DNA of 64,000 nucleotides from Methanocella_A sp963792125 (lineage in GTDB: Archaea > Halobacteriota > Methanocellia > Methanocellales > Methanocellaceae): the NCBI GenBank assembly GCA_963792125.1, contig CAWBVA010000013.1, positions 248,001 through 312,000 on the forward strand. Reading direction: 5' to 3'. Below, piece by piece: positions 7,431 to 16,162 of the stretch. Below the pieces are notes generated by a model, which ran no database searches, was not told the origin of the DNA, and was given only the letters and a program-made list of their open reading frames with translations. Both the position numbers and the translations under genes were made by a program. Within the stretch, counting starts at the first letter, position 1. Every line of letters starts with the position of its first letter.

Positions 7431-8771
7431 ATGGCACTGTTCGGTACGAACGGGGTGAGGGGCGTCGCCAACGTGGAGATGACCCCGGAGATGGCGATGA
7501 GCCTGGCGAAGAGCATCGGGACGTTCAGGAACGGTAAGTTCGCAGTCGGCATGGACACGCGGCATTCGGGCGAAATGCTGAAGAACGCGGTGATCGCCGG
7601 CCTGCTGTCTACCGGATGCTCGGTCGTCGACCTGGGCATCGCGCCCACGCCCTGCGTCCAGTACTACGTGAAGCTACACGCGGACGCTGGCATGATTATC
7701 ACTGCATCACACAACCCGCCCGAGTACAACGGCATCAAGGGCATCGCCGGTGACGGCACTGAGATGTCGCGACAGGACGAGGCTGCCGTGGAGAAAATCT
7801 ACTTCTCATGCGCCTACAAGAACGCTAACTGGAGCGAGACCGGCAACATCTCCTGCGCCGACCCGAAACCGGAGTACATCGATGGCATAATAAACAAAGT
7901 CGATGCCGCAGCCATAAGGGAGAAACACTTCACCGTCGTCTCGGACACCGGCTGCGGAGCGGCAAGCGTCACCACGCCATTCCTGCTGCGCAAGCTTGGC
8001 TGCAAGGTGATCACCCTTAACGCGCAGGTGGACGGCACCTTCCCGGGCCGGAACCCGGAGCCCACGGGCAACGAGATCAACGACCTGAAGGCGGCTGTCA
8101 AAGCGGCAGGTGCCAACCTGGGCGTCGCCCACGATGCGGACGCCGACCGGGCCGTGTTCATCGACGACAAAGGCCGGTTCGTGAACGAGGACGTGCTCCT
8201 CGCGCTGATGACGCAGTACAAGCTGCAGCAAAAGCCCGGCAGCATCGTGGTCACGCCGGTCAGCTCGTCCTCGCTCATCGAGGACATCGCAAAGAGATAC
8301 GACTCGAAGGTCATCTGGACCATGGTGGGCAGCATCCATGTGGCCCGGAAGATGATGGAAGTCGGCGCCGTCTTCGGCGGCGAGGGCAACGGCGGCTTAA
8401 TCTTCCCCGAGTTCCAGTACTGCCGGGACGGCGGCATGTCCGCGGCCAGCATGCTGGAGATGCTCGCGAAGACCGGGAAAAAGCTCAGCGACATCGTGGA
8501 CGCGCTGCCATCCTACAGCAGCGTGAAGGAGAAGATCAAGTGCAAGGATAAGGATGCCGTGCTGAAGAGCATCGAGAACGAGATCAGGAAGGAAAAGGCG
8601 AAAGCCGACCTCACCGACGGCATCAAGGTCTTCAGGCCCGAGGGCTGGGTGCTGATCAGGGCGTCGGGCACTGAGCCGATCATCCGGGTGTTCGCCGAGT
8701 CCCGCACGGACGCGGGCGCGCGGACGCTCGCCGATTATGGCGTCGGGCTGGTCAACAAGTTCAACAAGTGA
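7431..8771 (+). CDS. glmM: phosphoglucosamine mutase / phosphomannomutase family
   Basis: Alpha-D-phosphohexomutase of 446 residues. The phosphoserine is Ser93 in TASHNP; the metal loop is DADADR, the sugar-binding loop GGEGNGG, and the phosphate-binding loop RASGTEPIIRV is near the C-terminus. The family interconverts 6- and 1-phospho sugars (glucosamine, mannose or glucose) for surface glycan and nucleotide-sugar synthesis. The start ATG 7431 (MALFGTNGVRG) matches the family; GAGGAG at 7418-7423 is a good ribosome site. An ATG at 7413 in the same frame lies inside the moaE end. The exact sugar preference is not certain. Confidence 0.9.
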   Translation: MALFGTNGVRGVANVEMTPEMAMSLAKSIGTFRNGKFAVGMDTRHSGEMLKNAVIAGLLSTGCSVVDLGIAPTPCVQYYVKLHADAGMIITASHNPPEYNGIKGIAGDGTEMSRQDEAAVEKIYFSCAYKNANWSETGNISCADPKPEYIDGIINKVDAAAIREKHFTVVSDTGCGAASVTTPFLLRKLGCKVITLNAQVDGTFPGRNPEPTGNEINDLKAAVKAAGANLGVAHDADADRAVFIDDKGRFVNEDVLLALMTQYKLQQKPGSIVVTPVSSSSLIEDIAKRYDSKVIWTMVGSIHVARKMMEVGAVFGGEGNGGLIFPEFQYCRDGGMSAASMLEMLAKTGKKLSDIVDALPSYSSVKEKIKCKDKDAVLKSIENEIRKEKAKADLTDGIKVFRPEGWVLIRASGTEPIIRVFAESRTDAGARTLADYGVGLVNKFNK

Positions 8772-8848
8772 GCGGCCTGCATTCTTTTTTTATCTCCGGT
8801 TCAACGATCGCGAGATAATTTATTTCTCTGAATAGCCCCATTTGTAAA

Positions 8849-9106
8849 ATGCCTGCGTTTGTATCGAGGAATATGGCAATGGAAGAACTGGAACCTTTTG
8901 AGAAAATGCTTGAGCCTTACAGGGTTTACTTACTTATTGGAGAGTTCGTTGTCGTGCCGGTGGTGGCGATCCTGGCAGGCTATGCACTGGGCAATACAAG
9001 CTTAGGTATCCCCGTTGCCGCGAGTTACATCGGCGCGGACATCCTTGTAATGATTACCAGGCACAGGACACTCATGGGTATCCGGTTATCTGGAAACAAA
9101 CCGTGA
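8849..9106 (+). CDS. small membrane protein, hypothetical
   Basis: 85 residues with two predicted membrane segments (about 27-45 and 51-68) joined by a short turn, an acidic N-terminus (MEELEPFEKMLEP) and a basic C-terminal end (ITRHRTLMGIRLSGNKP). No family recognised. An AT-rich TATA-like stretch (around 8815) precedes it, and a T-run at 8783-8790 after the mutase gene suggests the upstream transcript ends first. Codon use is ordinary for the window. Confidence 0.55.
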   Translation: MPAFVSRNMAMEELEPFEKMLEPYRVYLLIGEFVVVPVVAILAGYALGNTSLGIPVAASYIGADILVMITRHRTLMGIRLSGNKP

Positions 9107-9214
9107 AAGCTGCGTGTCTGCATCGACATTAGCCATTCCAGTCGCAGTTCGGATACCTTCCGGTAAGCGATCGGCAATAAAAAATATTGATGGTGATAAA
9201 CTGTTTTTAGCTGA

Positions 9215-9550
9215 TCACAAAAACCCTTTCCGTTTAAGCCAGTCGACCTGCGGCTGGGTGTAGCGCCAGATGACGTCGGCCTTCTCGTCCTGGAACTCCC
9301 AGGGGACGACGATGACCACATCACCCTCGCGAATCCAGATCCTCTTTTTGATCTTGCCCGGTATCCGGCACATGCGGGTCACGCCGTCTGTGCACTGCAC
9401 TACGACGTGGTTGGCGCCGAGCATGCTGGTCACGTGGCCTAATATCTCGCCTTCGTTCTTGTTCGGGGTCCGTACCCTGGTGATGGGCTCACCGGGTGTT
9501 TCTCCGGGTCTGTGGAACTTCCTCTCCAGTTTATCACCACATGTTTTCAA
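9215..9550 (-). CDS. eif1a: translation initiation factor aIF-1A
   Basis: Archaeal homologue of eIF1A/IF1, which binds the ribosomal A site and promotes scanning or initiator placement. The OB-fold core runs from about residue 34: EGEILGHVTSMLGANHVVVQ, then CRIPGKIKKRIWIREGDVV, with VVPWEFQDEKADVIWRYT after it. At 111 residues it is normal for archaea, with a basic N-terminal tail (KLERKFHRPG). It lies 39 bp after tyrS on the same strand, so a translation-related transcript is likely. Confidence 0.95.
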   Translation of the reverse strand: MKTCGDKLERKFHRPGETPGEPITRVRTPNKNEGEILGHVTSMLGANHVVVQCTDGVTRMCRIPGKIKKRIWIREGDVVIVVPWEFQDEKADVIWRYTQPQVDWLKRKGFL

Positions 9551-9589
9551 TGCTGGCGTAATATATGAAATTGTATGTCGGCAGTCTTC

Positions 9590-10540
9590 TTACATACGCT
9601 GCCTGACCGATTCGAGGATCATGTTCATGTATTTTGCCGCCGCCTTTTTGAGGTCCATGGGGTGGACCTTCTTCGCGGCGAAGTCGTCCCGAAGCGAGTC
9701 GTAGCTCGTGTATTCGAGGTTGCCGCCGTGCTTCTCCGGCCGCTCGATCGTGATAGCCGGGTACTTCATGAAGATGTGGAACCGGAACAGGTCCAGCACC
9801 GGGTTGTCGGCGACCTGGCCCATAGGGCAGAACGCCTTCTCGATCTTCTTCGTCACTACATCGGCGGGGTCATCGACGCTGATGTTGTTGCCCTTGCTCG
9901 ACGACATCTTGGTGCCGTCGAGGCCGAGCAGGATCGGCGTATGCAGGCAGATCGGGCTCTTGAAGCCCAGCGCCGGAAGCTCTTCCCGCGCAAGCATGTG
10001 GATCTTGCGCTGGTCGATGCCGCCCATGGCCACGTCGACGCCGAGGTAAGCGATGTCGAGGGCCTGCATGATCGGGTAGATCATCTGCGAGACCCGCGGG
10101 TCCTCCGCGTCCCGGGACACCTCGTCCATGCTCCGGCGGGCCCGGTTGAGTGTCGTATCGCATGCCATCCGCAGCACGTCGGTCTCGTAGGCAGGCGAGA
10201 GCTGATAGCTCGAGCCCAGCACGAACCGCGTGTTCTCCGGGCTCAACCCCAGCGCTATGAAGCACCGCTTGTTGTAGTCGGCGATCTTCGCGATCTCCTC
10301 CATGGTGCCCTTGCGGTTCAGGTACGCATGCAAGTCCGCTAACAGCACGGTCACCTCGAACCCGGCCTGCTGGAGGTCGATGAGCTTGTTGGCCGTGATC
10401 ATGTGGCCCAGGTGGATGTTGCCGCTCGGCTCGTAGCCGACATATACGCGGGGATGAGGATTCGTATCCAACAAATTTTTCAGTTCGTCCATAGTGACGA
10501 CCTCCTCCACGTTGCGGGTGACCAGCTCAAGCTTGTCCAT
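9590..10540 (-). CDS. tyrS: tyrosyl-tRNA synthetase, archaeal type
   Basis: Charges tRNA-Tyr. Class I signatures are present: HLGH at 43-46 (HIGH motif) and KMSSS at 211-215. The amino-acid pocket includes YVGYEPSG at 33-40. At 316 residues without an S4 domain it is the archaeal/eukaryal form. The coding region ends ESVRQRM. An AT-rich TATA-like stretch is at 10574-10587 on the minus strand. aIF-1A follows. Confidence 0.95.
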   Translation of the reverse strand: MDKLELVTRNVEEVVTMDELKNLLDTNPHPRVYVGYEPSGNIHLGHMITANKLIDLQQAGFEVTVLLADLHAYLNRKGTMEEIAKIADYNKRCFIALGLSPENTRFVLGSSYQLSPAYETDVLRMACDTTLNRARRSMDEVSRDAEDPRVSQMIYPIMQALDIAYLGVDVAMGGIDQRKIHMLAREELPALGFKSPICLHTPILLGLDGTKMSSSKGNNISVDDPADVVTKKIEKAFCPMGQVADNPVLDLFRFHIFMKYPAITIERPEKHGGNLEYTSYDSLRDDFAAKKVHPMDLKKAAAKYMNMILESVRQRM

Positions 10541-10573
10541 TAACTCACCACTGCGTAATAGATGTCATATTGC

Positions 10574-10587
10574 CTATAAATTATTTA
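10574..10587 (-). promoter_or_regulatory. TATA-like element for tyrS
   Basis: Minus-strand AT-rich run TAAATAATTTATA, about 35-45 bp before the tyrS ATG. It is the only strong AT-rich block in the otherwise GC-rich spacer 10541-10761. Confidence 0.4.
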
Positions 10588-10603
10588 TCGTTACAGCGTG
10601 AGG

Positions 10604-10634
10604 TCACGGAGGCCACGGAGGCCACGGAGGCCAT
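10604..10634 (+). repeat. Short tandem CACGGAGGC repeat
   Basis: Three successive copies of a unit of about 10 bp reading CACGGAGGC(C). It belongs to the ACACAGAGG-like repeat vocabulary seen in several other spacers of this window, here as direct copies with no clear inverted arm. The rest of the 220-bp spacer has no gene that I can support. Confidence 0.6.
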
Positions 10635-10761
10635 GGGCATATATTCCCGTGTTCAGACGATATATCCGGCCCCCTCCGGGATGCCCACCGTCGGCGACCA
10701 GCTGACCCTCAGTGCAATCGTTAAATAGGAAAACGACAATTAAAAAAGCGGGGATGGAAAA

Positions 10762-11379
10762 TTGAGCAATAAGCCACTTAATCGCGGTTCGCCTCTCGGC
10801 GGGCCGGCAGAGGGCAAACTATTCATCGGGCTCGTGATCGTATGCGTCATACTCGCCGCCGTGGCCTTCGCGCTGTTCGCAGCTAACCAGTCGCAGGACA
10901 AGTCGCTGAAAGATAAGGAGGCGGAGCTGGACGCCATCGAGGGCAATATGAGCCAGGCGACACAGGACCTTGCGATGCTCCGGGCTAACTACTCGTCCCT
11001 CAGCGGACAGCTCGCTACCGTAAAGGCGAACTACGAGGACGTCTCGTCCCGGTACCTCGCGCTACAGAACAAGAGCAGTACCGTCGATACCAGGCTGAAC
11101 ACATTCCTTGAGAATGCCACGACCATTGCATATACCTACGTGGTCACACCCGGGCAGCTCACGGAAAACCAGACGACTAAGGTGGTCACGGTCACAGCGT
11201 ACAACCTGGGCAAGACTGATGCCAGTAGCATCACCATGATGTGCGTCGTTAAAGTGGGCAATGCGACAAACGTGTACAACCAGACGTTCTCATCTGTCAT
11301 GTCGCTGGACAAGAGGGTACACAGCTGGGAGTTCGACAACGATACGACAATAGAGAGCGTATGGGCCGGACTGACCTGA
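10762..11379 (+). CDS. membrane-anchored coiled-coil protein with extracytoplasmic domain
   Basis: 205 residues starting with TTG at 10762. One N-terminal membrane helix (about 20-43) is followed by a heptad-rich, coiled-coil-like region (about 48-115; DKEAELDAIEGNMSQ onward) and a beta-rich domain with several N-glycosylation sequons (for example NQT, NAT). The topology suggests a cytoplasmic N-terminus and a cell-surface domain. No family recognised. A strong terminator follows. GGGGATGG at 10751-10758 could serve as ribosome site. Confidence 0.7.
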   Translation: MSNKPLNRGSPLGGPAEGKLFIGLVIVCVILAAVAFALFAANQSQDKSLKDKEAELDAIEGNMSQATQDLAMLRANYSSLSGQLATVKANYEDVSSRYLALQNKSSTVDTRLNTFLENATTIAYTYVVTPGQLTENQTTKVVTVTAYNLGKTDASSITMMCVVKVGNATNVYNQTFSSVMSLDKRVHSWEFDNDTTIESVWAGLT

Positions 11380-11390
11380 AAAAGTCCCGG

Positions 11391-11445
11391 AGGTTGCGAG
11401 AGGTCAGTGACCTCGTGAACCTTCGCAACCTTGCCTATTTTTTGT
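11391..11445 (+). terminator. Nested hairpin terminator
   Basis: Outer stem AGGTTGCGA/TCGCAACCT (11391-11431) encloses a second perfect stem GAGGTCA/TGACCTC. A T-rich run (ATTTTTTG) follows at about 11438-11445. It ends the preceding membrane-protein transcript just before the GDPD gene. Confidence 0.75.
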
Positions 11446-11481
11446 CATAACAATTTAAACACAGCCACGTTTCTATCGTTT

Positions 11482-12185
11482 ATGTACGGTTTCATGATCG
11501 TGGGGCACCGGGGCGCTGCGGGGTATGAGCCCGAGAACACGTTGCTCTCCTTCCAGAAGGCCATCGAGATCGGCGTGGACTGGATAGAGCTGGACGTGCA
11601 CAGGTCGTCCGACGGCCATCTTATGGTCATCCACGATGATACGGTGGACCGTACGACCAGAGGGCACGGCAAGGTGAGCGAAATGACGCTGGCCGAGCTG
11701 AAGAAGCTCGACGCGGGGAAGGGGCAGAAGATACCCACCCTGCAGGAGGCCATCGATTTCATGAAAGGCAAGGTCCGTGTCATCATCGAGATCAAGCAGG
11801 AAGGCACTGAGGCAGACGTGGTCGACGCTGATCGAGCGCAACGACATCATGAATGCATCCATGGTGGCGTCGTTTTTCACCCGATTCGATCCGGCGGGTC
11901 AAAGAGATAAGCCCCAGGATCATGACGGCGGCCATCTTCAGCCGACTGCCGATCGACTTCAAGGCCCTTGCCCTCGACGTGAGAGCGGACTTCATTTTCA
12001 TGCGGAAGGACATTGTCTCGCAGGCTATCATCGAGGAGGCCCACAAGAACGGGTTCACCGTCAACGTGTGGAACGAGGACAACCCGGAGGACATCCGGAA
12101 GTATGCCGCCATGGGCCCGGACATGATGAGCAGCAACTACCCGGACCGGCTGAAGCAGTTAGTACAATCCGCCCCCGCTGCCTGA
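11482..12185 (+). pseudogene. glycerophosphodiester phosphodiesterase, split by two single-base indels
   Basis: GDPD/GlpQ family, hydrolysing glycerophosphodiesters to an alcohol and glycerol phosphate. Frame 1 (to about 11823) carries GHRGAAGYEPENT, ELDVHRSSDG and MVIHDDTVDRTT with the catalytic histidines. The protein then continues in frame 2 as TLIERNDIMNASMV (about 11825-11872) and in frame 3 as SPDSIRRVKEISPRIM, with VNVWNEDNPEDIRKY, to the stop at 12185. Dropping one base in GTCGACG (11823-11826) and one T from the T5 run (11873-11877) gives one uninterrupted protein of about 233 residues. All family motifs survive, so sequencing error is as likely as real decay. ATG 11494 is another possible start. 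Confidence 0.82.
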
Positions 12186-12220
12186 TCCATGGCTAAGCAT
12201 CAAGCCGGAGCCCGGGCGTA

Positions 12221-12325
12221 AACAAGAGGACACCCCCGTGCCACAAAGATAACACAAGAGGCACCTCCGTGCCGATGAACAAGAGACACCTCCGTGCCGA
12301 AATACAAAGACACTCCGTGCCGCCA
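12221..12325 (+). repeat. Degenerate tandem repeat, about 26-bp unit, four copies
   Basis: Four imperfect copies of a unit like AACAAGAGACACCTCCGTGCC. The copies differ by small indels and the last is shortened. It fills much of the 273-bp spacer between the GDPD gene and purB. The unit resembles the ACACAGAGG-type repeats elsewhere. No ORF or stable hairpin stands out. Confidence 0.65.
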
Positions 12326-12458
12326 CTCGTGACCATGCGGTCGATACTATCACTATATCACGCAGGCTTTTTCCGACGACCAGTCAAATCCAGATATTTT
12401 GCGTAACTATTTATTGACCATTCGACTAAGTAGAACCTGTTCACAGGATTGATGTTCC

Positions 12459-13802
12459 ATGGCGATACACCCCATTGAGTTCAGGTATGGCACCCCGGAG
12501 ATGAAAGCGGTCTGGACCGAGGAGGCCAAGCTGAAGAAGCTCCTGCAGGTCGAGGCAGCGCTGGCCCGGGCGGAGGCCGAGGTGGGCCTGATACCGAAGA
12601 AGGACGCAGAGACCATAGCCGCATGCATGAGCAAGGTCGACGTCGAGCGTGTCCGGCAGATCGAGGACGAGATCAGCCATGACATGATGGCCGTGGTGCT
12701 CGCCTATGCGGAGCAGTGCGGCGAGCCGGGCAAGTGGGTGCACTACGGTGCGACGTCCAACGACATCCTGGACACCGGGCTGGCCCTCCAGCTGAAGGAC
12801 GCCATGGACATCCTCGCGGAAAAGCTGCATAAGCTCAAGTTCGCTCTGCTGGAGAAGGCGGATGCGACGAAGCACCTCGTTACCGCCGGCCGGACGCACG
12901 GCCAGCTTGCGGTGCCGACCACCTACGGGCTGCGTTTTGCCATATGGGCCATGGAAGTATCGCGCCACGAGGAACGCCTTACGCAGATGCGGACGCGCGT
13001 GGCGGTCGGCCAGATGAGCGGCGCAGTGGGAACACAGGCTGCGTTCGGCAAGCAGGGGATCAAGATCAAAGAGCTGACCATGGAATATCTCGACATCCCG
13101 GCCGTGACGGTGTCCAGCCAGATCATCCAGCGGGACCGCCATGCGGAGTACATGATGTTCCTCGCGGGCGTGGCAAGCACGCTGGACAAGATCTGTCTCG
13201 AGATCCGCCTGATGCAGCGCAGCGAGATCGGCGAGCTTGCCGAGGGCTTCGGCAAGAAGCAGGTCGGCTCGTCCACGATGCCGCACAAGCGGAACCCGAT
13301 CAACGCCGAGCAGGTCTGCGGCCTGGCCCGGGTCGTACGCGCTTACGTCGAGCCCGCGCTGGAGAACAACGTGCTCTGGGACGAGCGCGACCTGACCAAC
13401 TCGTCCTGCGAACGGGTGATCATCCCGGAGGCGTCTATCCTTCTGGATCACATCCTCAACAAGGCTACCCGTGTCGTCACCGGCCTCACCTTCTACCCGG
13501 AGAACATCAAGAGGAACCTCGATATCCTGCGAGGCGTGCAGATGAGCGAGGCGGTCATGATCGAGCTGGCGAAGCGCGGCTTCGGAAGACAGAAAGCCCA
13601 TGAGATCGTCCGTGACGCATCGATGAAAGCGTTCGAGCAGAAGAAATCGCTGAAGGAGTCCCTCCTGGAGAACCCGGAGATAGCAGCGAAGCTGACCGCG
13701 GCCGAGGTGGACGAGATCACGAACCCGGAGAACTATATCGGCACGGCTGTGGAGCAGGTCGAGGAAGTCCTCCGCAAGGAAGGGTATATCCCGAAGAAGT
13801 GA
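12459..13802 (+). CDS. purB: adenylosuccinate lyase
   Basis: Fumarate-releasing lyase acting twice in purine synthesis (SAICAR to AICAR; adenylosuccinate to AMP). The superfamily signature GSSTMPHKRNP is present; HYGATSNDILDT near 91-102 and AGRTHGQLAVPTT near 143-155 supply the substrate and catalytic His regions. 447 residues, normal length. ATG 12459 gives MAIHPIEFRYG, the usual start. The stop overlaps the GTG of the glycosyltransferase gene (GTGA), so the two are probably translationally coupled. Confidence 0.95.
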   Translation: MAIHPIEFRYGTPEMKAVWTEEAKLKKLLQVEAALARAEAEVGLIPKKDAETIAACMSKVDVERVRQIEDEISHDMMAVVLAYAEQCGEPGKWVHYGATSNDILDTGLALQLKDAMDILAEKLHKLKFALLEKADATKHLVTAGRTHGQLAVPTTYGLRFAIWAMEVSRHEERLTQMRTRVAVGQMSGAVGTQAAFGKQGIKIKELTMEYLDIPAVTVSSQIIQRDRHAEYMMFLAGVASTLDKICLEIRLMQRSEIGELAEGFGKKQVGSSTMPHKRNPINAEQVCGLARVVRAYVEPALENNVLWDERDLTNSSCERVIIPEASILLDHILNKATRVVTGLTFYPENIKRNLDILRGVQMSEAVMIELAKRGFGRQKAHEIVRDASMKAFEQKKSLKESLLENPEIAAKLTAAEVDEITNPENYIGTAVEQVEEVLRKEGYIPKK

Positions 13803-14539
13803 CTAAACTTTTCCATATGCCCCACGATCGCTTGCTGCTGCTTCCGACGCTTAACGAGGAAGCCGCACTGAAGGCGCTGGCCCCGGAGATACCGTCGGAT
13901 TTCGACGTCCTGGTGGTGGACGGCGGCTCGACGGACGGCACCCGGCAGGTAGCGGAGTCGCTGGGGTACACTTTTATCCGGCAAAAGTTCGGCAAGGGCA
14001 AAGGCTGCGGCGTCCGCACGGGCATGGAGTGGTTCCTGGCCTCTGACTACAGCTATCTCTCTATGATCGACGCCGACTACACCAACGATCCCCGGGAAGT
14101 GGCCGGGATGATCGGGGTGCTGGACGAGGGCAGCGACATCGCGCTGGGCAGCCGGGACAAGCGGATGCAGATCGAGCATCTCGGCAGGTTCTCGCTGTTC
14201 GTCAACCTGTCGACGTCAGCCCTGACCAGCCTTGCCTATGGCCTGGACCTGCCGGACATCCAGACGGGCTACTGGGTGTTCAGCCGCAAGGCCGTGGAGA
14301 CGCTGTACCCGAAGCTGAAGGCAAGCGGCTTCGAGATCGAGTACGACGTCGTCTATAACTCGTGGCGGGAAGGCCTGTGCATCGGCTACAGGCCCGTGAC
14401 CTTCCGGCACAGGGTCGGCGAGTCGAAGTTTACGTATTACCTGCGGCTCAAGCAGATCTATTACGGGCTGACCTATGTCTATGAGAGCCTGGTGCTGATG
14501 TTGCGCCACAGGCTCAACGGCGGCCGGAAAATGGGTTAA
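13799..14539 (+). CDS. family 2 glycosyltransferase
   Basis: GT-A fold enzyme of 246 residues: LLPTLNEE at the nucleotide-binding start, VVDGGSTDGT, and the metal-binding DADY (about 83-86), followed by GSRDKR. The pattern resembles dolichol-phosphate mannosyl/glucosyl transferases and other archaeal GT2 enzymes making lipid-linked sugars. There is no clear membrane segment. Start GTG 13799 overlaps the purB stop; ATG 13817 is the alternative. A polysaccharide flippase gene follows, suggesting a role in surface glycan assembly. Confidence 0.85.
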   Translation: MTKLFHMPHDRLLLLPTLNEEAALKALAPEIPSDFDVLVVDGGSTDGTRQVAESLGYTFIRQKFGKGKGCGVRTGMEWFLASDYSYLSMIDADYTNDPREVAGMIGVLDEGSDIALGSRDKRMQIEHLGRFSLFVNLSTSALTSLAYGLDLPDIQTGYWVFSRKAVETLYPKLKASGFEIEYDVVYNSWREGLCIGYRPVTFRHRVGESKFTYYLRLKQIYYGLTYVYESLVLMLRHRLNGGRKMG

Positions 14540-14626
14540 TAGCCGGGCGCAGCTCTGCTGCCCGGGTATTTCGCACTTTCGTTGTCTAATTTTTAAGGCT
14601 TGCAAGCTTGTCCGCTTTATTGCACC

Positions 14627-16093
14627 ATGTCAGAGCACGCGCGCATGAAACGACACGCCGTCGCGGGCGTCCAGTGGACCGGCCTGTCGACACTTGTCAC
14701 GTCGGCCTTCCAGTACGTCCAGGTGGCCGTACTGACCCGGTTCCTGAGCCCTGCCGACTTCGGGCTCATGGCCATGGCCATGGTAATCATAGGGATCGTA
14801 CAGGCGTTCAATGACATGGGCATATCGAACGCGATCATACAGCGTCAGGACACGACACGCGACAGGCTTTCCAGCCTGTTCTGGCTGGAGATCGGGGCCG
14901 GGCTGGGTCTCTTCGTGATCACGATAGCCATCACGCCTTTGACTGTGAGCTTCTACAACGAGCCTGCGCTGCTTCCGGTAATGCTCTGGATCAGCACCAT
15001 CTTCCTGATCACGCCGCCGGGGCAGCTTTACCTCGTCCTGCTGCAGCGGGACCTGAAGTTCAGGGACCTGGCGATCATCGAGATATCGGCCACCGTCATC
15101 AGCACGATCGCAATGTTTGCCGGGGCGTTTATCGGGCTCGGAGTCATGTCGCTCGTCATCGGCCAGATCATCTACTATGGCGTCCGGAGCCTGCAGCTTG
15201 TCGCTGCAGGCCTGCCGCACTGGCAGCCGCACCTGCATTTCCGGACTTCCGATCTGGCCGGGTATATCGGGTTCGGGATGTACCAGATGGGCGAGCGGAC
15301 CGTGACGTATCTGGCCATTAATGCGATAAAACTGATCATCGGCAGGTACCTGGGGGCGAATACACTCGGGCTGTACTACGTCGCCTACCAGATCATCGTG
15401 TACCCGGTCCTCCGTATCAGCTCGGTCATCATGACGGTATCATTCCCTATTCTGGCAAAATTCCAGGACTCGAATGACCTGCTCCGGCGGGGCTACCTGC
15501 ACATGTCACGCCTCATCTCCTTTTCGATGTTCCCGGTGCTCGTCGTGGTCTTCGTCACCGCCCCGGTCTTCGTGCCGCTGCTGATGGGGACAGGCTGGGA
15601 GGGTGTGACGCCCATCTTCCAGATATTATGTGTGGTGGCACTCTTCAAGGTGCTGGGGAGCACGACCGTGCCAACGTACCTCGCCCGGGGCAGGGCCGAT
15701 CTCGGGTTCGTCTGGAACCTGATCGTCGCCATCGTGAACGGCGTAGTGTTCTATCTCCTGGCCGGGTACGGCATCATCGTGCTGACGCTGGCCTTCGCGG
15801 CCATCAGCCTGCTGCAGTTCGTTGTCATGCAGACGATCACCGGCATGATGATCGAGCTGAAGTGGAGAGCGTACCTCGGGGCGATGGCCCTGAATACCGG
15901 GAAGAGCATAATAATAGGCGTTCTTGCTTATGTGTCGTTTATGGCAGGAAGATCGCTGGGGCTGGGTGATATGGCTTTGCTGGCGATCATGGTTCTGGCC
16001 AGTGCCATCGCATACCTGGCTATGGCGGTGGCCTTCAACAGGGAGTATTTGCAGGAGCTATGGGGACTTCTTGTGCCGGGTGCAGAAACGTGA
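14627..16093 (+). CDS. polysaccharide flippase (MOP/Wzx-type)
   Basis: About 489 residues, mostly hydrophobic, with 12-14 predicted membrane helices. The N-terminal segment RHAVAGVQWTGLSTLVT and the RFLSPADFGLMAMAMVIIG block are typical of the RfbX/Wzx/MviN-like oligosaccharide transporter superfamily, which flips lipid-linked glycans across the membrane. ATG 14627 is preferred; a TTG at 14600 would add nine unlikely residues. With the preceding GT2 gene it forms a small glycan-export module. Confidence 0.88.
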   Translation: MSEHARMKRHAVAGVQWTGLSTLVTSAFQYVQVAVLTRFLSPADFGLMAMAMVIIGIVQAFNDMGISNAIIQRQDTTRDRLSSLFWLEIGAGLGLFVITIAITPLTVSFYNEPALLPVMLWISTIFLITPPGQLYLVLLQRDLKFRDLAIIEISATVISTIAMFAGAFIGLGVMSLVIGQIIYYGVRSLQLVAAGLPHWQPHLHFRTSDLAGYIGFGMYQMGERTVTYLAINAIKLIIGRYLGANTLGLYYVAYQIIVYPVLRISSVIMTVSFPILAKFQDSNDLLRRGYLHMSRLISFSMFPVLVVVFVTAPVFVPLLMGTGWEGVTPIFQILCVVALFKVLGSTTVPTYLARGRADLGFVWNLIVAIVNGVVFYLLAGYGIIVLTLAFAAISLLQFVVMQTITGMMIELKWRAYLGAMALNTGKSIIIGVLAYVSFMAGRSLGLGDMALLAIMVLASAIAYLAMAVAFNREYLQELWGLLVPGAET

Positions 16094-16127
16094 CCGTAGC
16101 GATTACTTTTTTCCACGCATAAGAAAG

Positions 16128-16136
16128 GTTTATAAC
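16128..16136 (+). promoter_or_regulatory. TATA-box-like element for asnB
   Basis: GTTTATAAC about 30 bp before the ATG at 16163. The predicted start point lies a few bases before the ATG, so the asnB-gatCAB-topA message probably has almost no leader. Confidence 0.5.
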
Positions 16137-16162
16137 AGCGTGCCGGTAATTTCCATTCTACA

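Noticed and set aside
12441..13601. A 386-codon frame opposite purB
   Set aside because: Antisense shadow; purB carries all lyase signatures on the plus strand.
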